Source: Baylisascaris procyonis | Lineage: Eukaryota; Nematoda; Chromadorea; Rhabditida; Ascarididae | Assembly: GCA_037389465.1 (NCBI GenBank) | Contig: JAZARR010000221.1 | Coordinates: forward strand, 3,822,501-3,886,500 | Direction of reading: 5' to 3' | DNA length: 64,000 nucleotides | Notes under the pieces: model-generated | The model's database searches: none | What the model was told of the DNA's origin: nothing | Seen by the model: only the letters and a program-made list of their open reading frames with translations | Shown: piece by piece, positions 11,435 to 24,773 of the stretch | Layout: the number at the start of each line of letters is the position of its first letter | Numbering within the stretch: position 1 is the stretch's first letter | Program-made: the position numbers and the translations under genes

Positions 11435-14400
11435 GTAGGAATCTTGTTCGACATGGTGCTATGTGCAGTGTTTGACGTTGTGTCAGCTTATATGCAACAA
11501 GCAATCGCGATTGCCTAGCAGTAATCTGATCGCTGTACTGTCAGCTGTGCTTCACACTGCACATTTCGTGCTTGCACCTCTTTAAATATTTCACCCTTCA
11601 CCATCGCAAAATATTTCACTGCGCTATCAATCGATAAGCGCATATCGATTGCAGCCACTGATGCACTGAGAAAGTATGCGCCGTCAATATATTTTTAGAT
11701 ATTGAAGAGGGGGAAATGAGTTGGTGAATAGGTATTAAGAGTGGGAAGAGATAAGTTCGCGAAGTTGAAGGAGAGGGGGAGGTGCGACGATAAAAAATTG
11801 TAGAAGAAGGAAGGGAGAGATGGGGGTTGGTATAGGGGAGAAATCTGCTGTCGCAAGCGAAAAAGTCTCAATAAAAAGCCTCAAAAAACAACAAAAAAAG
11901 AAAGAAATTTTTTTTGGTCGATTAAGGAAACGAGGGATTATTTTAGCCCATGCGGATCATTGGAGGGGTTGGAGCACCGCTTACCAGCGTAAATCACTTC
12001 AGTCTATTTTCTCGCTGAAGTTTGGGGCTATGAAGATTTCTTTCTTTCATCGCACTCAATGAAAATTTTCGTTGAAATAGGCTTTTTCTGTATCCGTATA
12101 TGCTTTCATGTTTTTGTGCATTCCATTTCTTTATAATGAGCTCATTATGGTAATATTTGTATTAGTGTGTATATGTGTATGTGATTCTTTCTATTCAGAT
12201 GCTTCATTTGAAAGCCATGAAAATTTGGCTTATACTAAGTTGATGCATTTGCATCGAAAAGAATTGCACACATTCGAATTCACACGTATTTTTGCACTGT
12301 ATGTATCTCGAAGTGATCGAATGTTCATTTAACATCGGTCAGTTCGAAGAAAAGCGAGTGAAGAACGTAGCACAATGCGCGATATTCCCAGCAGTTATCC
12401 ATCCGGCTTCTTAAGTTAAAACGAATAAACGATGTCCTCATGTAGTTGATTTGATCACACGCATAAATCGTCCACAAAATGTTTTTTATGGATTTATAAA
12501 GCTTTTTTTGCAACTTCATCGATCAACATGATATATTTTGTAGGTAATGAAACTAACAGATAGTAGACAGACAGATGGGCACAAATGTGCACAGACTTAA
12601 TACCGCTAAACTTTTTCTTGCAGCTTTGTTTTTTTTTTTTTTTATTTATTAAACGCATAAAAAATAATCTTTTATGGAAGATTTGTGCAAGCGGTCAGGT
12701 CACTGAAAGCATAAAACGATTGCCATACATGTTTTGTCTTTCGTTTCTGTTGTTGTTCGCTACTATCCGGGCTTTGCTTTATTATGAAAAATATTATTGT
12801 TGGGGATCTAAAGTAGGTGAATTATTACGCTTCATCGCCCTTGTTCTCTTTACCCTCACTTTTTGCAATCTTTTTTTCTTCAGCCATCACCGTTTAGAGA
12901 TTTCATTTCTAGCTATATATTCCATTCAACCCATCCCCTTATTAATCTACACTTCTGCCTGAACACATCGATTTGGTGCTTTTTTGTATTACCCAGGATG
13001 AGTTTCGTAATAAAGAAGCAAATGCTTGCATTCCGATATGCTTGATCGATGGATGATCGGTTTCGGATTTGTTTGCGGCATATAAGTATTATTTATTTGT
13101 GAAATGAGCTCATCAAAAATGCTATCGATGAGCGTTTTATTTCATTGCGATATTTTAATAGCGAAATCTTAGAAACTTTTTTTCTTTTCTCCTCTCTAAT
13201 ATTTCAACTAATCTCTTGAGGCTAATTTATCAACATCACATTCTCTATTGTTATTTGTTGCATTTTATTTTTTCTATCTTCAAAAATTCTTATTTCTTTT
13301 TTTTTTTTTCCTAACTCTCTTTCAATAACCTACCTTATGGTTGATGCACTCTTTCACTAAGCATCTTCTTATGTTATATAGAAATTCTTTTTAGTTTTCA
13401 ATAATAAATCATTAACGACAATTTAGATTAATTACTACTTAGTTTTCATGCATTTAGCCGTCGATTTTTTCATCCAATTTTCTCGTTTTTTTTTTTGATA
13501 ATTCAGTTGTGAATTGGCTAGATAAGCATTTGTATGATTTAGAAGAAGCCGAACGAGGAGAGTTAGTGGAAAGGAACGAAGGCTAATATTACTGGAATTT
13601 GCTAGAGTGCAAATCGTTTGTTTTGTTAGTCTCAGCCCAAGTATCGAATTGTTGCAGAATGTTTCAGCTAACATATTTCCGACCAATCTACCTGTCCATC
13701 TTCACTCTTCTGTAGCTGATTTGAGAGGAAATGGTGATAACGAAGGAAATGACTATAGCACTTTCCTATTCTTATAGAGTTGTTTCGATTTGCTTAGTGA
13801 GAGACGGTTCTCCACTTTGGATGCGATCACATTCCGTAATGTGTCAGCATTTGATGCTTACTTATGCATGAGAAGAACGCACTCAGCATCTTTTCTTCTT
13901 TCTTTTCACCTCTTGAATTCATATCAACCTAATGCTCAGTAGGTCATGGCATTTGGTTACTATAATATTTGAATATAAATGCGATGATATTCAAGAGGAG
14001 ACAGTTTTACAGATAAAACTTTGAGTTGGCCATATTTGCATAACGAGGTGAGTGACTCTAATCGGCATGGACATGTCCAATTTCAAAAAAAAAAAAAAAA
14101 TGTTTTTTGGAACGGAGAAGGTGAAGATTCCCATAAAACTTCGGTGGATATTTCACTGAAACTTTATTATGCTTTAGGGCTAACATTCTGAACATTTTTA
14201 TCCCGAAGTCTCTAAAGATCTATACAACACTTTCTGATTGTTGCAACATTATGGGTGTTAGAAGAAGAGAATTTGCCAAAAAGGTATCTGACTATCGCTA
14301 ATGTTGTGCAATCGAGAAGCTTAAATGCTTTATACGGATATTTTCTGAAATTTTGACTGCGTTGGATTTTCATTTTTTTTTTAAATGATTGATAAGCTTA

Positions 14401-17400
14401 TCAGATATGAAGTGCCATCCACTTTGATGTGCCAAAATTATTGGTTTGATTGAAGCGGACAGAGAGAGAGAGAGTTGAAAGAGGGAAAGAAATCGCCCTT
14501 TGAAAATACGACATTTTCGGTAGCGAACGGCTTAGCGAGTGTAACGATGACGTTGTGAGAACGTTAGCGATCGCTATCCAACATAAGCAAGTATCGAAGT
14601 CCAGAGGCGTCATATGGCCACTTCTACATATCGTCATGTCCCGTATCCTCTCATCTCACTTTTTTGAGGGTTTGCATACTGCGTTAGCAATTTTGAGGGA
14701 ACCGTATATCTGTATGCCATTGGTTAGGTTATTTTCCTTCCTTATGATGCAGAAATTTTTCTGATTTAACGAGGAATGCCGAAGCCTATAGGAAACTTTC
14801 GCAAAAACCGTATTCAGGCAAGATAAACTTACAAATTCAGTTACAATGCCGATTTGCTAATCAAAGAAGCCGTGACAAGTGAATCTTCTAAATGTGAAGT
14901 GATATATTGACACCTTAGAGCAATTTTCATTGCAACTGGTAATCCTTGACGCGAATTACAAGAACTGAAAAGTAATATCAAAGCTGCATATGCGAACTTT
15001 TGGCTTCGAAATAAATCAATGAACTTTCAGATTCGAGTAGGTATGGGCAAGTCGGTTTTATTGGAAAACATCTTGTGGGTGTTTGTAAACTGATTGGTGA
15101 AATTGCGAAAAACGCATTGTCGTAACATTTTTGGCGCACTTTCTCACTTACTTCATGAACGCCTGAATATGAAGATGCACTTTATTAGCGTTGAGTGGGG
15201 TTTTGAGGAATAGGATTGATGAACGGTATGCGTAGCTGATACTATCTTTTAAGGGTCTTATGCAGGTAGCTTAGTGTAGAACAGCTGTTAATGGTTTAGT
15301 AGTTTCTATAGAGGTTTAAGAAAGCGGCCGAAATGTTTTATTTTAACATAGCGGTGCTGGGGCGTTGACAGATCGTTTGTATCCGTTGGCATGACTCTGC
15401 ATGCCTTTCGTTCTTCCTCGTTTCTTAATCGTGCTTTTACGCTTTCTGGACGTTTCTTATTTTATAATTCTTAGTTTTGACTTATTAATTTTTGGAAAAC
15501 CTTTTGAATAAAAAATGCTCCCCCTTTGTCTGTTTAATTAAATGGTTATTTTTTTATTGTAAATGTGAGTTGTTCTTTATAGGGATTTTGGGAAATTCTC
15601 TACGAGCTAGGAATATGGGAATATTTTTATAAAATTTCGAAATTTGGGTGCTTTCAATGAAATTTAGTAGAGGAAGCAGGTGCGAGGGTAGAGGGGGGAG
15701 GTGGGCTAATAAACTGAAGAAGGCGGTAATCAAATGAGGTCCGTCATACAGAATCTGCAGTGTGACATTTCAATAGCATCGCCAACAGATCAAAGTCGAT
15801 AATCGTTTCAAGGATGACCTCTAAATTTTCGACGCACATCGCGTGCCGACCAGCGTCATACATCACACAAAACTGTTGCCATTATATGTATTTTATGCGA
15901 TCTAAATTTTAAATTGCGCTAATTGAGAAACGTCTCACCGATATTTGGGCGATTTTCTCCGTTCCAAAGATTATTCCTTCACCGTTTTCCTATTTTTCGG
16001 GTTTCCTGCCCCGCTTCCTGTCCCTTTCTCCACCTCTCTCCCTCTCTTTTCTTCCTCTCTCATCTAAGTTAAAAGGATTTCATTTGGAATTTTGTTTCCA
16101 CTTTTTGTTATTAATTTGCAGGATCTCCTTCAGAGATATTCACCAAGAGTTTTTCATAAGATTGTTTTTCCATCTTCACCTCCCATCACCAAAGGAGATA
16201 TCTCTGTAATATAGAATGGTTGAACGACAGTTAATGGTAGAATGCGTAATATGGTACATTTGCATCATTCACGCTTCACATTTGAAAGTTGAGCCTCATT
16301 GTCATGTTCTCTATTATCCATCGGTTGCGACTTATTTAATTTAGATTTACGTGAGTGTTGCTATGTTTTATTAGAAGACAATATTCGTAAGCAGTCAATA
16401 GTAGTGTATTTTTGTGTAAAAATAAGCATTCGAAGGTGGCAGAGTGGAGGTGTGATCACACAGATAACGCCAACAATATACCCGTCAGCTGTCAATTGAT
16501 GAATTTATTTTCAAGCGATATAAGCATTCAATGCTATCACACTATATGTTAGCATGTTGATGTCTCCATTGCGCCCGTTCAACTGCTTAATGGTCTATGA
16601 GCTCTTAACACCTCTATGTGTATTGCAAATCAATGCACAAATTGGCGTATCATCTTAGAGGTTATTGTGTTGTTTATAAGCGGTATTATGAATTACGAAT
16701 TTATTGGTGAAATAGTTACTGCAAACCATCGAAGCAGACGCGCGTGAAGCAGCTTTAGCTAAATTATATCTAATAAAATTTGCATATAATGAAAAAAAAT
16801 TTGCATAGGAGGCTATGCGAATGCGCTTCGCCGTCACATTTCTAATGGGACGTGCGTTGGAACGTTATTGGGATGAAGATTTATACTGCGTAAGCGTCAG
16901 AATACGTTGGCCAAAGCAAATATTTCACTCCAGATCACTCCAGCCTAGCATTCTCTTATCGGTAGCAGTGCTGATGGATTCCCTCATTAGAATCCCTGTC
17001 CAAACCAAAAGCGAAAACAGAACTTAATGTGCTCAGGTGGAATGTTGTGAATGTTTTTCTTCTATCTAAGAACATATTGTATGCCTTTTGTTCTCGAACT
17101 TTATTGAAATATTCACTCACGTATTGATGTGATATAAAATGCTGGATTAGAATCCTGTGATGCGGAGATGAGAAACCCTCTGTCTTTGTAAAACAGAGGA
17201 GGGAGGGGGCAAGGGGAAGCAGAGAGAAAAGATACCAATCCCATTTTTCGTTGATAAAAAAGTTGAAATTTTTGAGTGACTAGGTGAGAAAATATGAATT
17301 TCTCGAAATGAAATTTATTCAAACCATTCTCATAGATGCTAGAGTTTTATTTTTTTTTTTTTTTTTGGCGGTGTGAGGACAGTTGTTTATAACGTTTTTA

Positions 17401-17853
17401 GTTCACAAATTTCGCCAAAAATACACCTTATTTAAACCGCGAAGGTCACATCGCCCCGTAACACTTCGACCTGTGCCATGTGAAGACGATGTTATCCTCT
17501 TCACTCCTTAAACTCTCATTCCCTCCACCCCGAATTTAATTCGAATATGCAAAAAAAAAATCTGAAACGGACGGCCAAAAATATTGTTTTTGGGATATGG
17601 AAGCGTTTTTTTTTTCGAACGAGTCATATTTTTGTGGAGAGAGTTTAGAGTTTCAAAAGTTCTGTTGTATTGCTTGTATACCATCAAAGACGAAATTATA
17701 AGTGACAAAATGAGACCGAAGAAGAAACTAAAAAAAGAATTCATTGTGAACGAACTGAAAAAAAAAAAGAATTGTCATCGAAAATCTCTAGAAATATGCA
17801 TCATCACTTATGTTATGTTCGACTACTTCTGAAAAGAATTTTTTCGGCTGCTA

Positions 17854-17943
17854 AAAGTCGAGAGACTTCGTTTCGAGACCACCAAAGTGAATAGATTTCG
17901 TTATGGGTCTCTCAAAGTCGAAGGACATTGTATAGGCCTTTGA
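17854..17943. repeat. 30-bp tandem repeat, three units
   Basis: Three consecutive 30-base units each begin AAAGT (17854, 17884, 17914) and share AAAGTSRA-type starts and a central TT-rich part. Identity between units is partial, so this is an old tandem array. No coding role is apparent. Confidence 0.5.
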
Positions 17944-18896
17944 TCATAGGAGCGGTTGCTTCAACGTAAGGCGCATTCTACGAGCATATGGTTTCATTGA
18001 AAACCGGCAAATTTTCGTTCGGCTTAAAGATATCCTCCAATCCATCCTCACTATTTTTGTTTTCATAGTAAAATTTTTTCCTTGCAGTATCGTACGCGGG
18101 ATGATTACAGGTCTAAACATTGACCGATTACATAGTCTTTGACTCTTGACACTAGTCGAAAACTGAGAGAAGTAATGCAGGCGAAGCGAATGTGATTCTT
18201 TTTTTACTTCTAATTTCTTAAAAGAATTCTCAAAAAAGTGGAAGTAAACCTGATTGTAACACAAGTCGAAATTCTTAAGGTTAATTGAAGTAAAACGATG
18301 GAGGAATTTTTTTGCGTTTAAGGGAAGAAATATTTGAGGGTTAATATGAGCGAGATGCATGAAATAATATGGATGACTTTTAAAACTTTTGATTCGTGCA
18401 GCTTAGAGATTATTATCAGTGAGCGATGGCGGATGAAACGATCGCGGGTTTTGAATATCGAATGCATGCCGTTTGAAAACTTTAACTGTGATGATTTATG
18501 ACATAATCTTCTTGAGATACGGACAACGAAGAAAGCCGAAATATTTCTTCGAGCATTTCATTTAATCAGTGCTTCTTGAAGCTATTCGCTTGCGTTATTT
18601 TACTCCATCCACTTGGAAATATTTGAGGGCTATTTGATGCTGCTGCTGGTTGGATCCGGTATCTGTCGCAAGTAAAGGAGGCCACAAAGCGGATATTGCT
18701 TTCGGATTTTAGAAGCCATGTGTTATCGGTTTGTGCGGATTAGAGACGGATACCGGTAGCTACTTTTAGCAGGCTAAGGTCACTAAGCAGCTCGTGGCAG
18801 GTGCTTTCCGTAGTGGAAGGTGATTGCAAAATTGTTTTTATACGGTTTTGCGGATTTCTTCATACTTATCGGGTATACGCGTCGATCGGAAGCTAC

Positions 18897-19043
18897 CTGA
18901 TTGGGGATGATGGTAAGGGGCTGAACTTGTCCATGCATATTCGCCTATAGTAGCCATTGCTGCTTGTATCGCTTCCGCTATTTCTCATGTACTCCCATTC
19001 TTTTTTATCACTGAAGGCCATACTTTCTTTACATTTTCTAGAC
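18897..19043 (-). CDS. Candidate antisense exon (weak)
   Basis: Minus-strand block of 147 bases bounded by the acceptor GCGCATTACAG|G and the donor AATCAG|GTAGCT. It has one split base, 48 codons and two split bases. The peptide contains SMAFSDKKEWEYMRNSGSDT and SSNGYYRRICMDKFSPLPSS, with a coding-like mix of charged, aromatic and Ser residues. No family is recognised. The phase-2 end matches the start of the minus-strand block at 9349-9445, giving a continuous reading ...SPLPSSPI|S|EFRVDAAVQ.... If real, it would be part of an antisense gene interleaved with the + strand gene. Chance cannot be excluded. Confidence 0.27.
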
Positions 19044-19145
19044 CTGTAATGCGCAATAAGCAGAGTATTCTTTGCAACTTGGTTGCTGTCTACGTTCATT
19101 AATTGTCTCTTTAAAGCTAAGATATTGCGTTGCTTTATGATCGAA

Positions 19146-19163
19146 GGGGAGGGGGGGGAGGGG
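19146..19163 (+). repeat. G-rich tract (G4-A-G8-A-G4)
   Basis: Three G runs of 4, 8 and 4 separated by single A residues. The G8 run can supply two tetrad runs, so this fits a G-quadruplex motif. A C-rich partner tract lies at about 19447-19490. Confidence 0.55.
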
Positions 19164-21984
19164 AGAGAATCTTTAATAAAAATGAGGAGGGGAAGGTAGG
19201 GAAGGAGTGAATTATCAGTTGGGAGAAGGATGTTGATGAGCGTTGAGTTTGGATGGTTTTGGAGCGCGCGAAGCGTTCGTCACAAAGCGCAGTATATGAA
19301 GAAACCCAAAAAGAACGTGCAACAAGTGCCATCGATCTTACAACTAACGCCCTTTATGCCACTCATACCCTCCTCCATCGATAGATCGACATCGCGGATG
19401 CCCATAGTGTTCGTCTTCATTGTATCCATCATCGACTTGTTTTTTGCCATCCTCCTTCCCCGTCCCCCTCCCTTTGCCCTCTCCATTCCCACTCACTTCT
19501 TTCGCCTCTTTCTGAGCTTAGCTAAGTTGCAAATTTATAGAGTACATCATAGGATAAAATGTGATTGATGCTGGCTGGCAACAAATATTCGATCGTGTCT
19601 TTGAGTTGAACAACATTTATCGATTATTACTTCTGATTTTGAAAAGAAAAAAAAATTTCTCAGCGAAAGAGCTTCTACTTTTCAGCTAGTCTTTTTTGTT
19701 AGAGATTCTTCAAAAGGCTTACCACTTATGAAAAGTGATTTTTATTCGCTAAACTATTGAAAAATGATCATCTTTGATACAAACATCTTTATATTTGAGA
19801 GGAAATTGGAACTTTTTTCCTTTTTTTTTTTTAAATGAATGGATATTCTTTCTATCTTTAATCTCATAATTTCTTTTGTCTTTTCATTTGCGCTTCGATG
19901 ATTCAATGGAATTCTCTAACGATATTATTATTGATGCGAAAGTGTTATTTTTATTCAAATAACAACACTTTTCTTATTCGATGAGTTTTTTAGAAAGAAA
20001 GAGTCATTATTTATTCAATGTTTAGTTGCCTTTGGAAATTGTTATGAAATTGCATAATGGCCACTCTATGCCCATCCATAAATACGTAATACTTTTGTCT
20101 GTCTGCCTGACATGTTTGTCTGTTCGTACGTCTATTCATTGACTTCAGTCTATGTACAAAAAAGATATGATTATGAAATTAGATGACTATAAGATTTGTA
20201 GTCAAATTTCTTCGTGTGTGTGCAGTCAGATGCGCCTAAGAAACTTTCTTTTTTTGCTTAAAAATGTGTGCAGCTGGTTGGTTCATTCAAAATAACGTTA
20301 CAGAACGTTTGGTTGTCACTGTTTTTGAGATGTTTGACAGCTGTTTCGCATTTGAAGTAACTTCATCTCAATGCTGCAGATAAGAGGCAAGAGGCAACCG
20401 GAAATCACAGCCATCGATGTATGGCTGAATCTCACAAGTTTATATGAAAAGGGAAGAGAGGGAAAGGAAAATTTCTGAAAATCGGTTGGAATAAAAAAGC
20501 CTCCTTCGTTCGACGATCTTCCCACCCTCATCGATCTGTTGCGACTGCTATCAGAACCTGAGATTGAAGAATAAGCTCTTTCCTCATTTGGCCGAAATGG
20601 TTGAAACGAGATTTTTCGCGCACATTTAATTCCCATAAGTGAACATCAAACTATAGAGGGGTTTGTTTTTAGGCAATAATCTTGAAATTTTTTTTTTTTG
20701 AATCACCACGTGAAAATCCAATCATCCAATATTAGTGGAGAAGAGAACTCGTTATGTGTATACACCAGTGAAGAATATATTTTTGCTAAGGATATATATG
20801 TTGAATGTTTTCGAGTTATGAGCCAAGTGAAGTCCGGCTCATACTGAGAATGGTAATTGCTAAGGACATAATTTTTTTTTCTGGGTTTATTATGGACGAA
20901 AAGAAGCTTATTGAGATAGATCTTTTCAGTGGGGGAGTGGATTGTTTTTATTTGCAATGAAAACGGTGAGGTATTCGAAAACAGAACTATGTTCGAAAGG
21001 AATTATTCACATTATATTCGTTCTAATTTGGTCTTTTGCTTTGCTTTTTTGTATTTTTTTTTCCAAATTGCTGCATTCACCAAAACGTGATGACAATTAG
21101 TGATTGAGTGGATTTTTGCAGGTATACAGTGACGTGTTGAGGGTTTTTTTTTTGATTTGGAAAGGTGATTTGCAGAGAGATTAATCTACATTCTTCATTT
21201 GTCATTTTGCCTTAGCCTATGAATTTTTGAAATCCATCTCATTCTATTGTAAGTGTAGATATTTTGGAATTATTATTTTGAATGAAATCGAAAGGACCTC
21301 ATTTTTAGACTTTTAATTAGACGCTTTAAAAGTTTTTCTTATATTTTTGCATATTGTTGTAAGTGAGTAATCGCTCTTCCGCTTCGAATCTAATCGAATC
21401 TATACATCTGCTAGGCGTATTTTGACACTTCTTTTCATATATGAACAAAGAGCACTCGCAAATTTTACTTTTTTTTTTGCGTTAAGTGCAATCAAGCAAC
21501 AAACAAGCATTAGCGCTAATTAAAATTTGCATATGTAGACAATGAAAATATTTCCATATTGATATATGTGGATACTTTCTGCGATATATATTTATATATA
21601 TTTCAACGTTAACCATCATTTTGAGCAATGTTCTTAGTTTGCGTATCAAATTATCTAAAACAATCATTAAAACCTTTCTAATTTTCACTTTTTGAATTCC
21701 ACTCACGAATTTCCGGTGAAAAAATTTCCTTCAAGAAATACGATGAAATTGGTTAGCGGCAAATTACAGCGAAAAAGTAGTGAAAGTCGATGTTTTTAAA
21801 AGATTTTTTGCAGCGTTAATGTTCCTTCGAGATGCATTAATTTTCACATTTAAATGTGCTTATAAACAAATATAGATGCTTAAAGCAACATTTTTTACGA
21901 GAGTTAAGCTCAGGTTCGTATATTTACATGGATGCGTGCTTCAAAACACTTTTTACATGTCTGATGTTTAGCAAGAGTGAAGTG

Positions 21985-22075
21985 AGCATAGTTATTCGCA
22001 GTGGGATCCGAACTCAGACTATTCCGATTTCCCTGCAGGTGCACTAACCGAGCCTTCTGATCCTTTAGCATACAG
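21985..22075 (-). repeat. tRNA-like fragment (degenerate)
   Basis: On the minus strand GGCTCGGTTAGTGC resembles a tRNA D-arm (box A) and GAGTTCGGATCC resembles a T-arm (box B), about 28 bases apart. The acceptor stem and a proper anticodon arm cannot be formed. It is best read as a tRNA pseudogene or tRNA-derived SINE remnant. Confidence 0.3.
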
Positions 22076-22941
22076 TTGGCTCAATCATAAGCCGATGGTG
22101 ACGTGCATATACAGTTAACGTTAAGCGCTCATATGTGCATCTAAACATCGTCTGCTAATTGTTGACATTCGAAGGTGGTTAATACTTTATGACGCACAAT
22201 TAAATGCGGCACACGGTGGTGATAAAATATTCATAACTTACTAACTACGGATTGGCTGTGGTCCAGAGGAAAGGGGATCGGCCTGCTCCTGACCAAGAAC
22301 TTCATTGATCTGGGTGCTTATTCATCGGTATGCATTCATGATGAGATAGGTTATCGTTGATTTATTGTTTTACCACTAATGGGGATTAGAATAGCAATTG
22401 CAATTTGAATATGTATTTAAAAACTTAAAAACGAGGGTCTGCAACGACAGCAATTTTAAAAAAGGGCCCTATATGCGAGCTTCCAGGTCCTCCGTTTTTT
22501 CTCTCCCATCTGAAAAATATGAGCCGATATGCAACTTTCACTTCGTATAGTTGATGAATGCGAAAGAGAGAGCGATGAAAATTTTCTTTTTATTGGGTGC
22601 TATGATTTGATGAGCATCTACAAAATTGTTTCTTCTATTTCGATCAATTGTGGATTTCGTAATGAGATGCGGAAATGTCCAAAGAAGTTTATAAAAATAG
22701 TTTCAACTTTTTTTGATTTTTTCCATCTTTCATAGGACAACCTTCTGCCAAAAAAAGGAAAAAACATGAGAAACTTTTCAAAAAATTCTGACGAAAATAT
22801 TGGATAAGGAGACGACGTAGTTTTAACGCGCTTTTTATTATCTTTCAAATGTCATATTATCTGAATGTGGCATCGCTGAGTGAATGGGCTCTAGCAACTT
22901 CCCTCGTCTCCACATCGCCGATTGGGAGCTATACTAAATTG

Positions 22942-23004
22942 CGCAAGGCGCAATCTGACATGCGCAGAGCGCAGTCCAATTTGCGAAGAAAGACACAATT
23001 CGCT
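22942..23004 (+). repeat. 21-bp tandem repeat, three units
   Basis: Units start CGCAAGGCGCA, CGCAGAGCGCA and CGAAGAAAGAC at 22942, 22963 and 22984. In one + frame they read as heptads KAQSDMR/RAQSNLR/RKTQFAE inside a 100-codon frame (22849-23151). That frame has no recognisable domain or splice support. Confidence 0.4.
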
Positions 23005-24710
23005 GAGGACTTTTATGAAAAGAGGCGGAAATGTTGCAAAACGCGAAGATGGATAAAAAGAGGCAACTTTATAAATAGAGAAAGAAGGAGAACGCTGAAG
23101 TTGTTGCAAAGGATGAGCATTGCAGTGCTATATATGAGAAAGAAGGCATAAAGTCGCCGTAATTGCTACTGCTTGTGAGCACATTCATTTGATTTTCGCA
23201 TTTAGTGCATCTTAGTTGAACGTAACCATTTGACTCAAGCTTAAACTAAAAATTCCGATGCTTGGGCTGTATCCATTGCAGTTTAGCGAAATCTTCCATG
23301 TAATAAACATTCCAATCTAATGCGAAACAAAAAAATTCCAGTTTCCACAATAAGCAGTTGGGCAACGATTTAGTGATACTCTAAACGCTATCTAATGTTT
23401 ATGCGCAGAAGCATTCGAATGTCTGTTCGCTTATTCATATACTGAACAAGCATTGACTTGTTCATATTTGTTTTGCCAGTTGGATTTATGTATCTTTTAT
23501 AAAAATTTACTCTACGATCATTGACATATTCGCTTGACCAACGAACAAATTTGCATACTTTCTAATATTAAATGAACGATGATTCATTTAGTTGTCGGTA
23601 GCTTCGATAAGTAACTATCGAAATTCGCCGAAAAGATGCTCGCTTAGATCATATTGGTCGGTATTATGCATTACAGGCGGAATAACGATATGTAAACTGG
23701 AGACGCCATTTCTAACCCACCAAAAAGCACGTTGCGCGCTATACTCACTTGCTGCTTTGACTAATCGTTGCGATTGCATAAGCATTTCATTTCATTAAAT
23801 GTTTTAATATATAACTCTTTGCTTTCATTACTTTTAATGAAATTATTTAAAATTTGCAAACTTATTCTTAAAAACTTTTCAAATGTCTTTCAGTTATTCC
23901 TAAGCTAAAAGCTTTAATGGAATGAGAGAGTTTCTTTGGCCATTGGTGTCGCTTATAAAAAATTGTTTGTTGCAATTTTTTTTGAATTTAATGATGAGCA
24001 GTTGCATTGTTTTTGCACAGTATATTTGACAAGTCGATATTTCGTTGAGGCGAGTTGAAACTAGGCAGCTCTCTTCAGATTTTTCTTCTTGTCTTTCGTT
24101 GGCCATCTTTCTTGATGTAACATCCCACTTCTAGTGACTATATATGCAAATGGGCATTCCTTCTGCTCCGCCATGCCCATGCAAGATTTCTTTCTTTGCC
24201 TCGGGGCATAGATTTTACCCTGTCGGTGTTATAAAATTTGCTCAAAGGGATATTCTGGAAGTCTGTTTTCCTAGCTTTATAGAACTCCGCTTAAATAATT
24301 CTCTGTGCAGTGTTATTTGAACTCACGAGCACTAATTGTTTTGAGTTAATGTCGGTATAGGACGTAGCCGGTGAAATGTTTTGCGAATGATTCAGGTAAG
24401 TGAGCAATGCCAGGTGTAAAGCTAATGTCGGTGGCATATAATTAGGGGTCGAGAGTGGACAGCAAGAGGGGTGGATCGATGCGCTTTGCTTTGCATGACT
24501 TACGTTCATGGCTTGTTTGCTCTATAACAGGTGTGTGCATTTGCAGCACTGCCATCATTTCACTTTCCGCATGTCGTTGACCAGCTGTTCTGTGCATAAA
24601 TTAACCCAAATTTTGCATGCATTTATAAGTTTTAATATCCACGAAGTCGGCGCAACTTGCAAAGAGAAGTGATGGCTCGCAACGAAACCGTATTGTTCGT
24701 CATAGTTATA

Positions 24711-24773
24711 GTAGCCGATGACTACGGTATCGTACTGTGGAGTGGTTGGTAGTCGAGGATTACGGTATTGTAC
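24711..24773 (+). repeat. Direct repeat of 25 bp
   Basis: Two 25-base copies at 24711-24735 and 24749-24773 match at 21 positions, sharing GTAG..CGA and TACGGTAT. Three of the four differences are C-to-T. A minor local duplication. Confidence 0.5.

Noticed and set aside
12199..12290. Block after TCTATTCAG reading ASFESHENLAYTKLMHLHRK
   Set aside because: A two-base start does not match the phase-2 end of exon D, and no clear donor follows.
17944..18360. 138-codon minus-strand open frame
   Set aside because: No recognisable motif, AT-driven Lys/Phe/Ser composition, no supporting splice sites. A frame this long is expected about once by chance in a window of this size and base composition.
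22240..22330. tRNA-like text on the + strand (TGGTCCAGAGG...)
   Set aside because: A D-arm-like start is present, but no T-loop and no pairing anticodon stem could be formed.
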